DNA of 64,000 nucleotides from the NCBI GenBank assembly GCA_002937505.1, contig PTJY01000001.1, forward strand, positions 1-64,000, read 5' to 3'. Below the pieces are notes generated by a model. The model did not search any database. It had not been told where the DNA came from and saw only the letters and a program-made list of their open reading frames with translations. Below, one piece after another: positions 17,486-25,422 of this stretch; the stretch's first letter is position 1; every line of letters begins with the position of its first letter. The stretch is from Alphaproteobacteria bacterium MarineAlpha12_Bin1 (lineage in GTDB: Bacteria > Pseudomonadota > Alphaproteobacteria > UBA6615). The position numbers and the translations under genes are program-made.

Positions 17486-18606
17486 CTTCAAACAATAATA
17501 GTGACGCAACTGTTCGCATAAAAGGCCTAGACAAACATTTTGGACCCGAGACAGCGGTTCTCGATTTTAATATTTTAATTGAGCAAGGAGAGTTTGTAAC
17601 TCTGCTTGGTCCGTCGGGCTGTGGAAAAACCACCACATTGCGGTGTGTTGCAGGATTGGAGAGGCCAGATGGAGGAGATATATTTATAGGAGACCAATTG
17701 GTTGCCTCCTATGAGCAAGATGTTTATCTCAATCCAGAAGATAGAAATATCGGAATGGTATTTCAAAGCTACGCTGTTTGGCCACATATGACTGTGTTTG
17801 ATAATGTTGCATATGGCCTCAGAGTACGAAGAGCCAGTAAGTCTGAAATTAAAAAGAAAACCATGAGAGCTCTTGAATTGGTAGGGTTAGACCATTTGGC
17901 AGACCGTTATGCAACAAAACTCTCTGGTGGACAACGCCAAAGGGTAGCCCTAGCAAGAGCAATAGTTTACGAGCCAAGGGTAATTTTATTTGATGAACCT
18001 CTTTCTAATTTAGATGCTAAATTGCGCGAACAAATGCGGGACGAGATTGTAAGGTTGCAAAAGGAAGTTGGAATCACATCAATTTTTGTAACACATGATC
18101 AGTCGGAAGCTTTGGTTATGAGTGACCGAGTAGTTGTAATGGACAAAGCTGTCATCCAACAAGTAGGTGACCCACAAGATATTTACGCCAATCCTGCTAA
18201 TGCATTTGTAGCGAATTTTATAGGAGTTACTAGCCTCCTTAAGGGCAATGTAAAGGGACATAGTAATAGTATTTATGATATTGAGTTACCGTCTATTATT
18301 GGTGGAGAACCTCTTAGACTTCGGGCAACAGGAGAAGCCAATATAAAGGAAGATTCTGAAGTGCACATCAGCCTACGACCTGAGGATGTAATCCTACATA
18401 TAGAGAAGCCAAGCAATACAGAAAATTTAAATCTGTTGGAAGGTAAAGTTATTGACACAGTGTATTTAGGAAGTTTCTTGGAATGCAGAGTTAATGTTAA
18501 AGGTCATGAAATAAACATTCAAATTGACCACTTTGAGAATCTCTCTCCAGATCAAACTGTTTTTCTAACCTTTAACCCCGAACATGCACTTTGCTTAGCC
18601 AATTAA
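17482..18606 (+). CDS. ABC transporter ATP-binding protein, second of two
   Basis: 374 residues, paralogous to the previous gene but clearly diverged. Walker A GPSGCGKTTT, FQSYAVWPHMTVFDNVAYGL, signature LSGGQRQRVALARAI, Walker B ILFDEPLSNLDAKLR, H-loop VTHDQSEAL, then a C-terminal TOBE region. The ATG lies inside the stop of the preceding gene (ATGA overlap), so the two are made together, probably as a heterodimer on the fused permease. Both have complete catalytic motifs, so neither looks like a dead subunit. Confidence 0.93.
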   Translation: MTSNNNSDATVRIKGLDKHFGPETAVLDFNILIEQGEFVTLLGPSGCGKTTTLRCVAGLERPDGGDIFIGDQLVASYEQDVYLNPEDRNIGMVFQSYAVWPHMTVFDNVAYGLRVRRASKSEIKKKTMRALELVGLDHLADRYATKLSGGQRQRVALARAIVYEPRVILFDEPLSNLDAKLREQMRDEIVRLQKEVGITSIFVTHDQSEALVMSDRVVVMDKAVIQQVGDPQDIYANPANAFVANFIGVTSLLKGNVKGHSNSIYDIELPSIIGGEPLRLRATGEANIKEDSEVHISLRPEDVILHIEKPSNTENLNLLEGKVIDTVYLGSFLECRVNVKGHEINIQIDHFENLSPDQTVFLTFNPEHALCLAN

Positions 18607-18715
18607 TCTTTTAAATTAGTATTTAAACTGTAGAAAACAAAAATAACCTGCCCATAAGCCGTAAATTTCTTACTAGAGGAAGAGATAATAATCTAATTAC
18701 ATAGGAATCCGTTTT

Positions 18716-19516
18716 ATGAAGCTTAGACTTGAAGACAAAATAGCTTTGATAACAGGAGCCAGTCGGGGTCAAGGTGAAGCCGAAGCACGTCTTTTTGCCT
18801 CTGAAGGGGCTAAAGTTTTAATATGTGATATTTTGGATGATATAGGTCAAGACCTGGCCAAAGATATAAGAAATAACGGTCATATAGCTGAGTATTTTCA
18901 CCTTGACGTTTCAAATGAAGAAGATTGGCAAAATGCCATCAATTACATCAGTGAAAAGTTTGGCGGATTGAACGTGTTAGTTAACAACGCAGGGGTAGGA
19001 CTTCGCAAACCCTCTATATTAGACATTAGTGCCGAGGAATGGCAGAAAGTGCTAAATATTAATCTCACAGGCACTTTTTTTGGTATAAAAACTGCTGCCC
19101 CAATTATGAAAAATAGTGGCTCCGGATCCATAATTAATATTGGCTCAATAGCCGGAACAACAGGACATTTTGCTACGGCATATACAGCAACTAAATGGGG
19201 CATAAGAGGGATAACAAAAAGCGCAGCATTAGAGTTCGCACCGTGGAATATTAGAGTAAACGCTGTACATCCCGGTATAGTCGAAACAGCACTTGTGGAA
19301 GGATCAGACGACTTTAAGGAAGCAATGTCTTGGATGACGCCCTTGGGCCGGGTAGCAGGACCAGAAGAAATTAGCCCAGTAGTTATGTTCTTAGCCAGCG
19401 ACGAATCTAGTTTTGTAACTGGAATCGATATGACAGTTGATGGTGGCTTCACAGGAGCCGGAGCCTTTAGGCAAGTGTTTCAGAGAGCAATGGCCCAGCC
19501 AGGATCAAAATTATAA
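18716..19516 (+). CDS. Short-chain dehydrogenase/reductase (SDR)
   Basis: 266 residues: TGASRGQGEAEA cofactor motif (about 14-25), LDVSNEEDW, NNAGVGL, catalytic INIGSIAGT Ser, YTATKWG Tyr/Lys, and VTGIDMTVDGGFTGAG near the end. It resembles the 3-alpha/20-beta-hydroxysteroid-dehydrogenase-like subgroup, which oxidises secondary alcohols with NAD. GGAATCC is the ribosome-binding site. It starts 109 bases after the ABC operon, so it may be read through from it. The substrate is unknown. Confidence 0.88.
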   Translation: MKLRLEDKIALITGASRGQGEAEARLFASEGAKVLICDILDDIGQDLAKDIRNNGHIAEYFHLDVSNEEDWQNAINYISEKFGGLNVLVNNAGVGLRKPSILDISAEEWQKVLNINLTGTFFGIKTAAPIMKNSGSGSIINIGSIAGTTGHFATAYTATKWGIRGITKSAALEFAPWNIRVNAVHPGIVETALVEGSDDFKEAMSWMTPLGRVAGPEEISPVVMFLASDESSFVTGIDMTVDGGFTGAGAFRQVFQRAMAQPGSKL

Positions 19517-19567
19517 GAAAAGAATAACCTCTAGAAACTTTATCGCTTGAAAAAGTGATCCAGGAGA

Positions 19568-19918
19568 TCAGTCAAGCGGAATAAATATGCAATGTCTAAC
19601 CTGACCATTTACAGACTTAGATCTGTGCCCTTTACCAACCACGTCTTCTACTAATAGCACTTCACCAGCGCCAATAATCCTAGATTCTCCGTCGCTGACA
19701 GTAACCTCCACTCCCGCGTCAAGGTTTACTACAAACTGACGTTTAGGGGCAGGATGCCAGTCATAATCATAGTCACCATCAGTCCTACGAAATTCTATCC
19801 CCTTGGTGCTAAATAATTCCGAGAATTTACTGCTCAGTCGCTCGGAAACCCACTCGATTTCTATGTCACGAAAATGAGTTTCTCCCATTTCATCAGAATA
19901 AACATTATGAACACGCAT
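19568..19918 (-). CDS. Small cupin-like protein
   Basis: 116 residues with a cupin-type core: FVVNLDAGVEVTVSDGESR, IIGAGEVLLVEDVVGKGHRS and GQVRHCIFIPLD. The expected double-His first motif is not clear (the region reads DYDWHPAPKRQ), so it may not bind metal in the usual way. The N-terminal MRVHNVYSDEMGETHFRDIE is typical of a group of small alphaproteobacterial cupins of unknown role. AAAAAGGAAAAG precedes the ATG. It converges with the SDR gene on its left. Confidence 0.68.
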   Translation of the reverse strand: MRVHNVYSDEMGETHFRDIEIEWVSERLSSKFSELFSTKGIEFRRTDGDYDYDWHPAPKRQFVVNLDAGVEVTVSDGESRIIGAGEVLLVEDVVGKGHRSKSVNGQVRHCIFIPLD

Positions 19919-19968
19919 TACTTTTCCTTTTTCTAAATTTTAAATAAACGGATCCTAATAACTAATGC

Positions 19969-20004
19969 CAAAAAGCGACTATGCTCAAAAAAAGCATAAT
20001 CGCT
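19969..20004 (-). terminator. Rho-independent terminator of the MBL hydrolase gene
   Basis: On the minus strand, AGCGATTATGCT and AGCATAGTCGCT form a 12-base stem with one mismatch around TTTTTTG, followed by TTTTTGGC. It lies about 30 bases after the stop of the MBL-fold gene, as expected for its terminator. Confidence 0.75.
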
Positions 20005-20033
20005 GATTGAAGTTATTTGAAATTCACCTAGTT

Positions 20034-20930
20034 CTATAGATTAAACTGATAGGCCGCGGGCACCCAAGTAAAGCCGTCTCCGTGACGGTCTACATAACCC
20101 ACTGAAGGAAATGGCATATGAAACCCAATCGCCGCCATTTTTGAATCCGCAACCTGACTCAATACCCTACGTCTTGAAATAGCTGCCTTTTCGGGATCAT
20201 CATCCATTGAGAAATTATACTCTGGGTGCCTGAAAGATATAGCATAATGGGCAGCTGTATCTGACATTATCATTAACTCTTGGCCATTGCTCTCAATATG
20301 GTAAGCCATATGCCCTGCTGAGTGACCGAAGGCATCAACTGCCGTTACTCCCGTTACTATATCTTCTCCAACCTCTACATAGCGAGCTCGATCCTCTAAT
20401 GGTTGGCAGATTTCTTGAAACATAGACAATGTAGGGGCACGAAAATCTGGAATATTCTCACCTTTACGCCAGTAGTCGAATTCAACGCGACCAAAAACGA
20501 TTTCAGCATTAGGAAAGGTAGGCTGACCACTAGCTATCAAATTTCCTATATGGTCTGGATGACAATGAGTAACAACCACAAAGTCTACATCCTCCAAAGT
20601 ATAACCTGCATCTGGAAGATAATTATTGAACCACCCTGAGGTGGGGAATTGTGCTTTTTCACCGAATCCGGGATCAAGTGCAATTAAGTGATTACCAGTG
20701 TCCACTAATGAAGGAACAAAGTTATGCTCCAAATTGGGGAAAGGCAAATGACATTCTTTAGCGATCGCTTCAACCTCAGCAGCGTCAGCATTTGTACCTG
20801 CAAAAGGATAAAGGTTATCTAAGTGTCTATACCCCTCCAAAATATTGGTAATTGTGAAATCCCCAAGTTTAAATTGATACACACTGGGACGAGTCATTTT
20901 AGGTTTATTAGATACCACAGATCTCTCCAT
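20034..20930 (-). CDS. MBL-fold metallo-hydrolase
   Basis: Metallo-beta-lactamase-fold hydrolase of about 298 residues. The metal motif HCHPDHIG (about residue 120) gives H-x-H-x-D-H; other ligands are in DAFGHSAGHMAYHI and MSDTAAH. The subgroup includes lactonases and arylsulfatase-like enzymes, often annotated simply as MBL fold. Without an adjacent pathway gene the substrate is open. The longest frame starts with a TTG 48 bases further out; I chose the first ATG, but an ATG 33 bases downstream (MTRPSVYQF) is equally possible. No signal peptide. Confidence 0.85.
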   Translation of the reverse strand: MERSVVSNKPKMTRPSVYQFKLGDFTITNILEGYRHLDNLYPFAGTNADAAEVEAIAKECHLPFPNLEHNFVPSLVDTGNHLIALDPGFGEKAQFPTSGWFNNYLPDAGYTLEDVDFVVVTHCHPDHIGNLIASGQPTFPNAEIVFGRVEFDYWRKGENIPDFRAPTLSMFQEICQPLEDRARYVEVGEDIVTGVTAVDAFGHSAGHMAYHIESNGQELMIMSDTAAHYAISFRHPEYNFSMDDDPEKAAISRRRVLSQVADSKMAAIGFHMPFPSVGYVDRHGDGFTWVPAAYQFNL

Positions 20931-21118
20931 CTTTTTTATTGATGCACTAGCATACCTTATCGGAAGCTTTGAATCCAAAATAGGAACACAATATAAATAC
21001 TTTTATGCATATGTTTTTGTTATATAAATCCATAATCATTAGAGTTCTAGAAAAAATAAGCTAATTCGAGCTTAATATATATTTTCGCTTCAGAATTAAT
21101 ATAATTAAGCTTCTAACT

Positions 21119-21829
21119 TCACAATGTAAAAATCTTTACATCAGGTTTTTTATATTGTTTTAAATCAGCCACTACATATGTTGGACCCCTTCCTACATCA
21201 TCCGTCGGGGATCCACTATAAACCGCCGTAGTTGCAACGTTTTGTAGGTGTAATGCCGCATGGTGATGCCCTAAAGCAAGGTAATCACAATCACAGTTAT
21301 CGAGATCTTCCATTAAAATAGGCGAAGCTCTGTGAGCTTGCGTTTCGTCGTCTATAAATAACCCATGCCCCAAACCTATGTACCACTTAGAGTATTTTGG
21401 TCTAGGAGGACAATTCTTCAAAGGTCTAAACTTTCTATCATGTTTTTTTATTCCTTTACCCCATACAGAGACTCCTATGGAAGTTATGTAAATTAAGCCC
21501 CCATCTTCCTGTGAAAGAAAGTCAACATTAGGTATCAAATTAAAATCGTAGCGATAATAAACGGAACCCTGTTCCAAAGAATCATGATTACCGGGAATCA
21601 TGGCCACGGGAATAGTCAAATTACTTAATTTTTCCATAACCCACTCTATCGTATAATCAGACGCATCATTACTATCAAATAGATCACCTGCTATTAACAA
21701 AAGACTGGGATTATGAAATAAAACCTCTTTCAAAAGATTATCAAAGGCATTTCTCGTAAAATCGGCAGATTCCGTGTCTTTGTCCAGATGCACGTCTGAA
21801 AAGTGGGCTAACCGTAGATTCTGTTCCAT
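21119..21829 (-). CDS. Metallophosphoesterase (calcineurin-like)
   Basis: 236 residues with the complete dinuclear-metal phosphoesterase motif set: FSDVHLD near the start, AGDLFDSND (about 46-54), PGNHDSLEQG (about 79-88), then GHGLF and ALGHHHAALH in the C-terminal half. The last part resembles Mre11/SbcD-type exonuclease and repair phosphoesterases in layout, but the capping domain of SbcD is absent and no SbcC lies nearby. It precedes no obvious partner. The substrate, whether DNA, a nucleotide or a small phosphoester, is undetermined. Confidence 0.85.
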   Translation of the reverse strand: MEQNLRLAHFSDVHLDKDTESADFTRNAFDNLLKEVLFHNPSLLLIAGDLFDSNDASDYTIEWVMEKLSNLTIPVAMIPGNHDSLEQGSVYYRYDFNLIPNVDFLSQEDGGLIYITSIGVSVWGKGIKKHDRKFRPLKNCPPRPKYSKWYIGLGHGLFIDDETQAHRASPILMEDLDNCDCDYLALGHHHAALHLQNVATTAVYSGSPTDDVGRGPTYVVADLKQYKKPDVKIFTL

Positions 21830-21899
21830 TTGATTTATAGATAAACTAAAAATTTAATTTAAAACAATACGAAAAAACACAAAATTAATAGAAACTTAA

Positions 21900-23105
21900 T
21901 CACATATCATAGAGTAATGTTTTTCTTAAATAATCGAGCAAACTAATAACAGAATAACTCCTAAGTCGACTTCGTGAACCAGGAAGTGTTATAGCTTTTG
22001 ACTTTCTAACTCCTTGCATCGATATAGCTAGAAAAACAGTGCCAGGAGGATAATCTTCGTTCTCCTCTGGTGCTAGAGCAGCAATACCAACACTAGTGTT
22101 AAAGTTTGCTCTGGCTGATTGAGCTGCCGCAGCTGCTCTTTTTTCACCAGGTATTTTAAGATTCTCTTTATTATGCGCTCCCACAAGTGATCCGCAAAAT
22201 GTTTCCATTTTAGGATCTAAAGCACTCATACGTGTTGCTAAAATACCCCCTGTTAAATACTCTGCTACAGATACTGTCATTTTATTTTTTTGAAGAATAT
22301 CTAGCACTACACTCTCCATTGTTTCATCATCCGTGCCAAAAATAATATCTCCGAGAATGTCTCTAATTATATTCTCTTCTTCGATTAGTACCTTATCAGC
22401 CTCTTGTTCGTTATTAGCTTTAGCGGTTACTCGAACTTTTATACCCTCAACACCGCTGGCCTGAAACGCAAGAGTAGCCGTCCCCGTATTGTCTAGTTCA
22501 GACATGTGCTCAGCCAGATCTTCTGCAAGCCCTGATTCACTATGCCCCCAAGTGCGTATTACTCTGCTACGAATTACTGCAGAATGACCTGCGCGCTTTT
22601 GTAAATCATTTAAAATTGTACCTCGCATCATTTCTTGCATTTCATAAGGAACTCCAGGAACAGCATAAATAACTTTCTGGTCAACCGGACATATCAGACC
22701 GGGGGCAGTTCCTGGCATTTCTCCTATAATGGAAGCACCCTCTGGTATATCAGCTTGTCGCAGATTGTTTTTGGGCATTTCTCTCCCTCTGGCCTCAAAC
22801 ATATAGCGAATCCTAGCTACAATTTCTTCATCACGAACCACATTAACGCCCATAATTTTAGCGATCACTTCCCGAGTGATATCATCTTGGGTTGGCCCTA
22901 ATCCACCGCAACATATGACAGCATCACTTCGACTTAAACTATGGCGTATTGTATCTTCCATACGCTCAGCATTGTCTCCAACCTTAACCTGAAAAAGTGA
23001 ATCTATCCCAATTAAGGCTAATTGTTCTCCTATCCAAGATGAGTTTGTATCAACTATTTGACCCAAAAGTAATTCAGTTCCTATAGCAACAACTTCACAG
23101 CGCAT
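21900..23105 (-). CDS. cinA: CinA family protein with a degenerate C-terminal amidase domain
   Basis: 401 residues: N-terminal MoCF_BD/COG1058 domain (MRCEVVAIGTELLLGQIVDT, CCGGLGPTQDDITREVIA, AVPGVPYEMQEMM), then the C-terminal PncC-type domain from about residue 265. In family members that domain deamidates NMN and carries ESCTGG with the proposed nucleophilic Ser. Here the sequence is AEYLTGG (about 278-284), so that Ser and the neighbouring Cys are gone. The following YSNxxK-like segment reads AHNKEN, which also removes the lysine. The fold may be kept but the amidase is probably dead. AGGAGAGG precedes the ATG. The N-terminal half, an ADP-ribose pyrophosphatase in characterised relatives, looks intact. 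Confidence 0.88.
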   Translation of the reverse strand: MRCEVVAIGTELLLGQIVDTNSSWIGEQLALIGIDSLFQVKVGDNAERMEDTIRHSLSRSDAVICCGGLGPTQDDITREVIAKIMGVNVVRDEEIVARIRYMFEARGREMPKNNLRQADIPEGASIIGEMPGTAPGLICPVDQKVIYAVPGVPYEMQEMMRGTILNDLQKRAGHSAVIRSRVIRTWGHSESGLAEDLAEHMSELDNTGTATLAFQASGVEGIKVRVTAKANNEQEADKVLIEEENIIRDILGDIIFGTDDETMESVVLDILQKNKMTVSVAEYLTGGILATRMSALDPKMETFCGSLVGAHNKENLKIPGEKRAAAAAQSARANFNTSVGIAALAPEENEDYPPGTVFLAISMQGVRKSKAITLPGSRSRLRSYSVISLLDYLRKTLLYDM

Positions 23106-23181
23106 ATAACCCTCTCCTGAACAATTAAATTACTTTAGAAAAGTAAAAAGTAAAAAACATTACATATGATCCACAGGACAT

Positions 23182-23943
23182 TTAGTTGTTTTCTGTTAAA
23201 TGAGGGTACTGCTCAGTTAAAAGAGAACCATGATAAAAAGTTGACTGAAACGCATGATGATTTTTGATCAACTCCAGCCACCGTGATATTTCAGGTTTGT
23301 CCTCCCACATATATTTAAGATTCAAGTCCTCGAGACGAATTAAAACAGGCATCATAGCAATGTCTGCTATTGATAAAGCATCGCCTAAAAACCAAGGGCC
23401 CTTACTAAAATTTATTTCCTCCTGCATTCTTTTTAGCGACCGTGCAAGTCGATCAAGAGCTTCATTAAACTCATTTTCCGAAAAGCCTACACGACCAAAC
23501 TTCAGTAAAAATTCCCTGCGCAAAGGTTTAGCATTTGCCATGTCCTGAAACTCGTCTTCTGGCATATTTTTAAAATGAACTAAAAAAGCCATATTATATG
23601 AAGGAATACGAACAGCAGGGGTTGGCACTTCATCAATATATGCCATCAAAGACCTCATGCGAGCTCTCATTATTGGTTCCTTAGGAGTGAAAGCTTCTAC
23701 ATCACCAAACAACTCGTCTAGGTATTGGACTATGACTAGAGAATCAATAATATTAAAACCATTATGTACCAAAGTAGGCACTAATCCATTAGGATTAATA
23801 GATAAATACTCAGGCTTTAATTGGTCGCCAGAAAACAGATCAAGCTTATATTCTTTAAATCTTATTCCCTTAGCATTTAGCGCAAATCTTACTTTGTGAC
23901 TACATATCGATTGAGGAGCATTGTACAGCTCAAATTCTTCCAT
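23182..23943 (-). CDS. Glutathione S-transferase family protein
   Basis: 253 residues with an N-terminal thioredoxin-like domain (YNAPQSICSHKVRFALNAKG, VPTLVHNGFNIIDSLVIVQY with the cis-Pro and the Asp-Ser glutathione contacts) and a C-terminal helical domain (GPWFLGDALSIADIAMMPV). The active-site Ser/Cys region is SICSHKVR, as in theta/beta-like GSTs. The role could be detoxification or dehalogenase/isomerase chemistry in a catabolic route; neighbours do not tell. The start ATG is preceded by GGGAAA. Family certain, function open. Confidence 0.86.
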   Translation of the reverse strand: MEEFELYNAPQSICSHKVRFALNAKGIRFKEYKLDLFSGDQLKPEYLSINPNGLVPTLVHNGFNIIDSLVIVQYLDELFGDVEAFTPKEPIMRARMRSLMAYIDEVPTPAVRIPSYNMAFLVHFKNMPEDEFQDMANAKPLRREFLLKFGRVGFSENEFNEALDRLARSLKRMQEEINFSKGPWFLGDALSIADIAMMPVLIRLEDLNLKYMWEDKPEISRWLELIKNHHAFQSTFYHGSLLTEQYPHLTENN

Positions 23944-24020
23944 TTTCCCAACTTTATTTTTAAAAGCGCAGAACTTTAATTATTACTTTAATTATTATAT
24001 GAGGAATTTACTAAGTAATA

Positions 24021-25166
24021 CTATGCAGACTTTGGCTTATATAGCACCATCCGATAACAGTCTAGATTTCGTGATAGAAACTCATAGGTGGCTCCCCATA
24101 AATAGAGGCGAAATCTGCGATATTCAAAATCACCAAATTTACTTATAATTTCATCTTTATTTTTCTCTAAGTTCTGCGCCCATTGCTTGAACGTCAGATA
24201 ATAGCTATGGCGATCATTCATCACTTCAAGAATTTCAAACGGGGTTTTGGAAACCTTATTCAAAAAATCATCTAAAACCAAAAAAGAATGATTTCCAGGA
24301 TAAATATATCGAACCATAAAAGTAGATAATTCGTACTTTTTACGAGCTGCGCTGCCATCCAAGAAAATTAGTCCGCCCGGTTTAAGTAAATGATCAAACT
24401 TTTTTAACACTCGTTCATAATTTGGTAAATGCTCGATAACTCCCATTATAACTATAGAATCAAATTTTTCTTTAGGGTCATAATCCAGAAAGTCTTGTAA
24501 AAGTATGTTAAAACTATCTCTGTATTCTTTAAGCTTTTCGTTAATAAAAGTCTTTGAAACCTCAGAAATAGTTAAGCCAGTAAAGTCCACACCCTGAGGA
24601 AGTGCATGGCTAGCAAAGGCTCCCCATCCTGGACCTATCTCCAATACACGCGTTGAGGAACTGAACTCGCACATCTGAGTTGCGTAATTGAATTTTCGCC
24701 TAAGTGCCGTTTCCAGATTCTCTTGATCATTGTCGTAAACTCCCTGGCTGTATGCTGGAAGAACCGGATCAAGAAAGCTTAAAAATAAATTAGCATCAAG
24801 GTCATAATGCGACTTTATTGCAGCTTTATTTGTATGAACTTGTCCGAATATCATCGGTTGGATAAAACGCCAGGCTGTTACAATAGGATGACGATCATCT
24901 AGAGACGACCGAAGTGCAAATGGGCTAATCATGTCACCTTCAATATCTATCTCCCCTTGCAAAAATGATTCGGCTATATTTGCTTCATCCAGAGAACTAA
25001 CTGACTTAACAGCTTTTTCAGTATGCAAAAATACTTCAAACTCCGGTTTTCCCTCTCCAAACTCTCTTTTATCTCCGTTTGGCAATTCTAAGGAAAACGG
25101 TGTAGTTACAGAACCAATGCGATCTATAAATCCACTAATTCTATCGAACTTTGCACTAACTGCCAT
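24021..25166 (-). CDS. Cyclopropane-fatty-acyl-phospholipid synthase-like methyltransferase
   Basis: 381 residues, related to CFA synthases that methylenate or methylate acyl chains of membrane phospholipids with SAM. The N-terminal SCP2-like part includes ESFLQGEIDIEGD. The SAM motif is VLEIGPGWGAFA (about residues 172-183), followed by VIMGVIEHLPNYERVLKKF with the catalytic-type Glu. Unlike E. coli Cfa, whose YSCAYW holds an important cysteine, the matching region here reads AYSQGVYDND (about 135-145). It may therefore make another modification. A terminator-like hairpin lies in the upstream region, so the gene may be attenuated. Confidence 0.8.
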   Translation of the reverse strand: MAVSAKFDRISGFIDRIGSVTTPFSLELPNGDKREFGEGKPEFEVFLHTEKAVKSVSSLDEANIAESFLQGEIDIEGDMISPFALRSSLDDRHPIVTAWRFIQPMIFGQVHTNKAAIKSHYDLDANLFLSFLDPVLPAYSQGVYDNDQENLETALRRKFNYATQMCEFSSSTRVLEIGPGWGAFASHALPQGVDFTGLTISEVSKTFINEKLKEYRDSFNILLQDFLDYDPKEKFDSIVIMGVIEHLPNYERVLKKFDHLLKPGGLIFLDGSAARKKYELSTFMVRYIYPGNHSFLVLDDFLNKVSKTPFEILEVMNDRHSYYLTFKQWAQNLEKNKDEIISKFGDFEYRRFRLYLWGATYEFLSRNLDCYRMVLYKPKSA

Positions 25167-25235
25167 GTCATTATATCCCTTTATCTTAATCCAGGAGAGA
25201 TTGAAAACACCCTACTCAAAAACCTTTAATTATTT

Positions 25236-25267
25236 TGCATAAAAACAAGCCATTGGGAAAGGCTTGT
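25236..25267 (-). terminator. Terminator-like hairpin in the leader of the CFA-synthase-like gene
   Basis: On the minus strand ACAAGCC and GGCTTGT form a perfect 7-base stem around TTTCCCAAT, followed by TTTTT. No minus-strand gene lies upstream between here and 25423, and the hairpin is about 80 bases before the start codon of the CFA-like gene. It could be a leader attenuator, the end of a small RNA, or a barrier to antisense reading. Confidence 0.5.
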
Positions 25268-25422
25268 GATCAATTTGTTATTCTAGATTAAACATAATGC
25301 TGATTAATTTCTACTAGCCTAAACGCATTAGTTCTACAAATAGGTTTTCCTAGAAACAATGATTAATAAATGTTTAGATTGTTATCAAATAAGAATTATC
25401 TAGCAAAGGTGGGATTTCGATC

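Noticed and set aside
19542-19559. Small GNRA-loop hairpin ATCGCTT-GAAA-AAGTGAT between convergent SDR and cupin genes
   Set aside because: Seven pairs with a G-T wobble and no T-run; could be chance, so not called a terminator.
21070-21110. GCTTAAT...ATTAAGC inverted repeat after the metallophosphoesterase gene
   Set aside because: A/T-rich arms with a 27-base loop; too weak to call a terminator.
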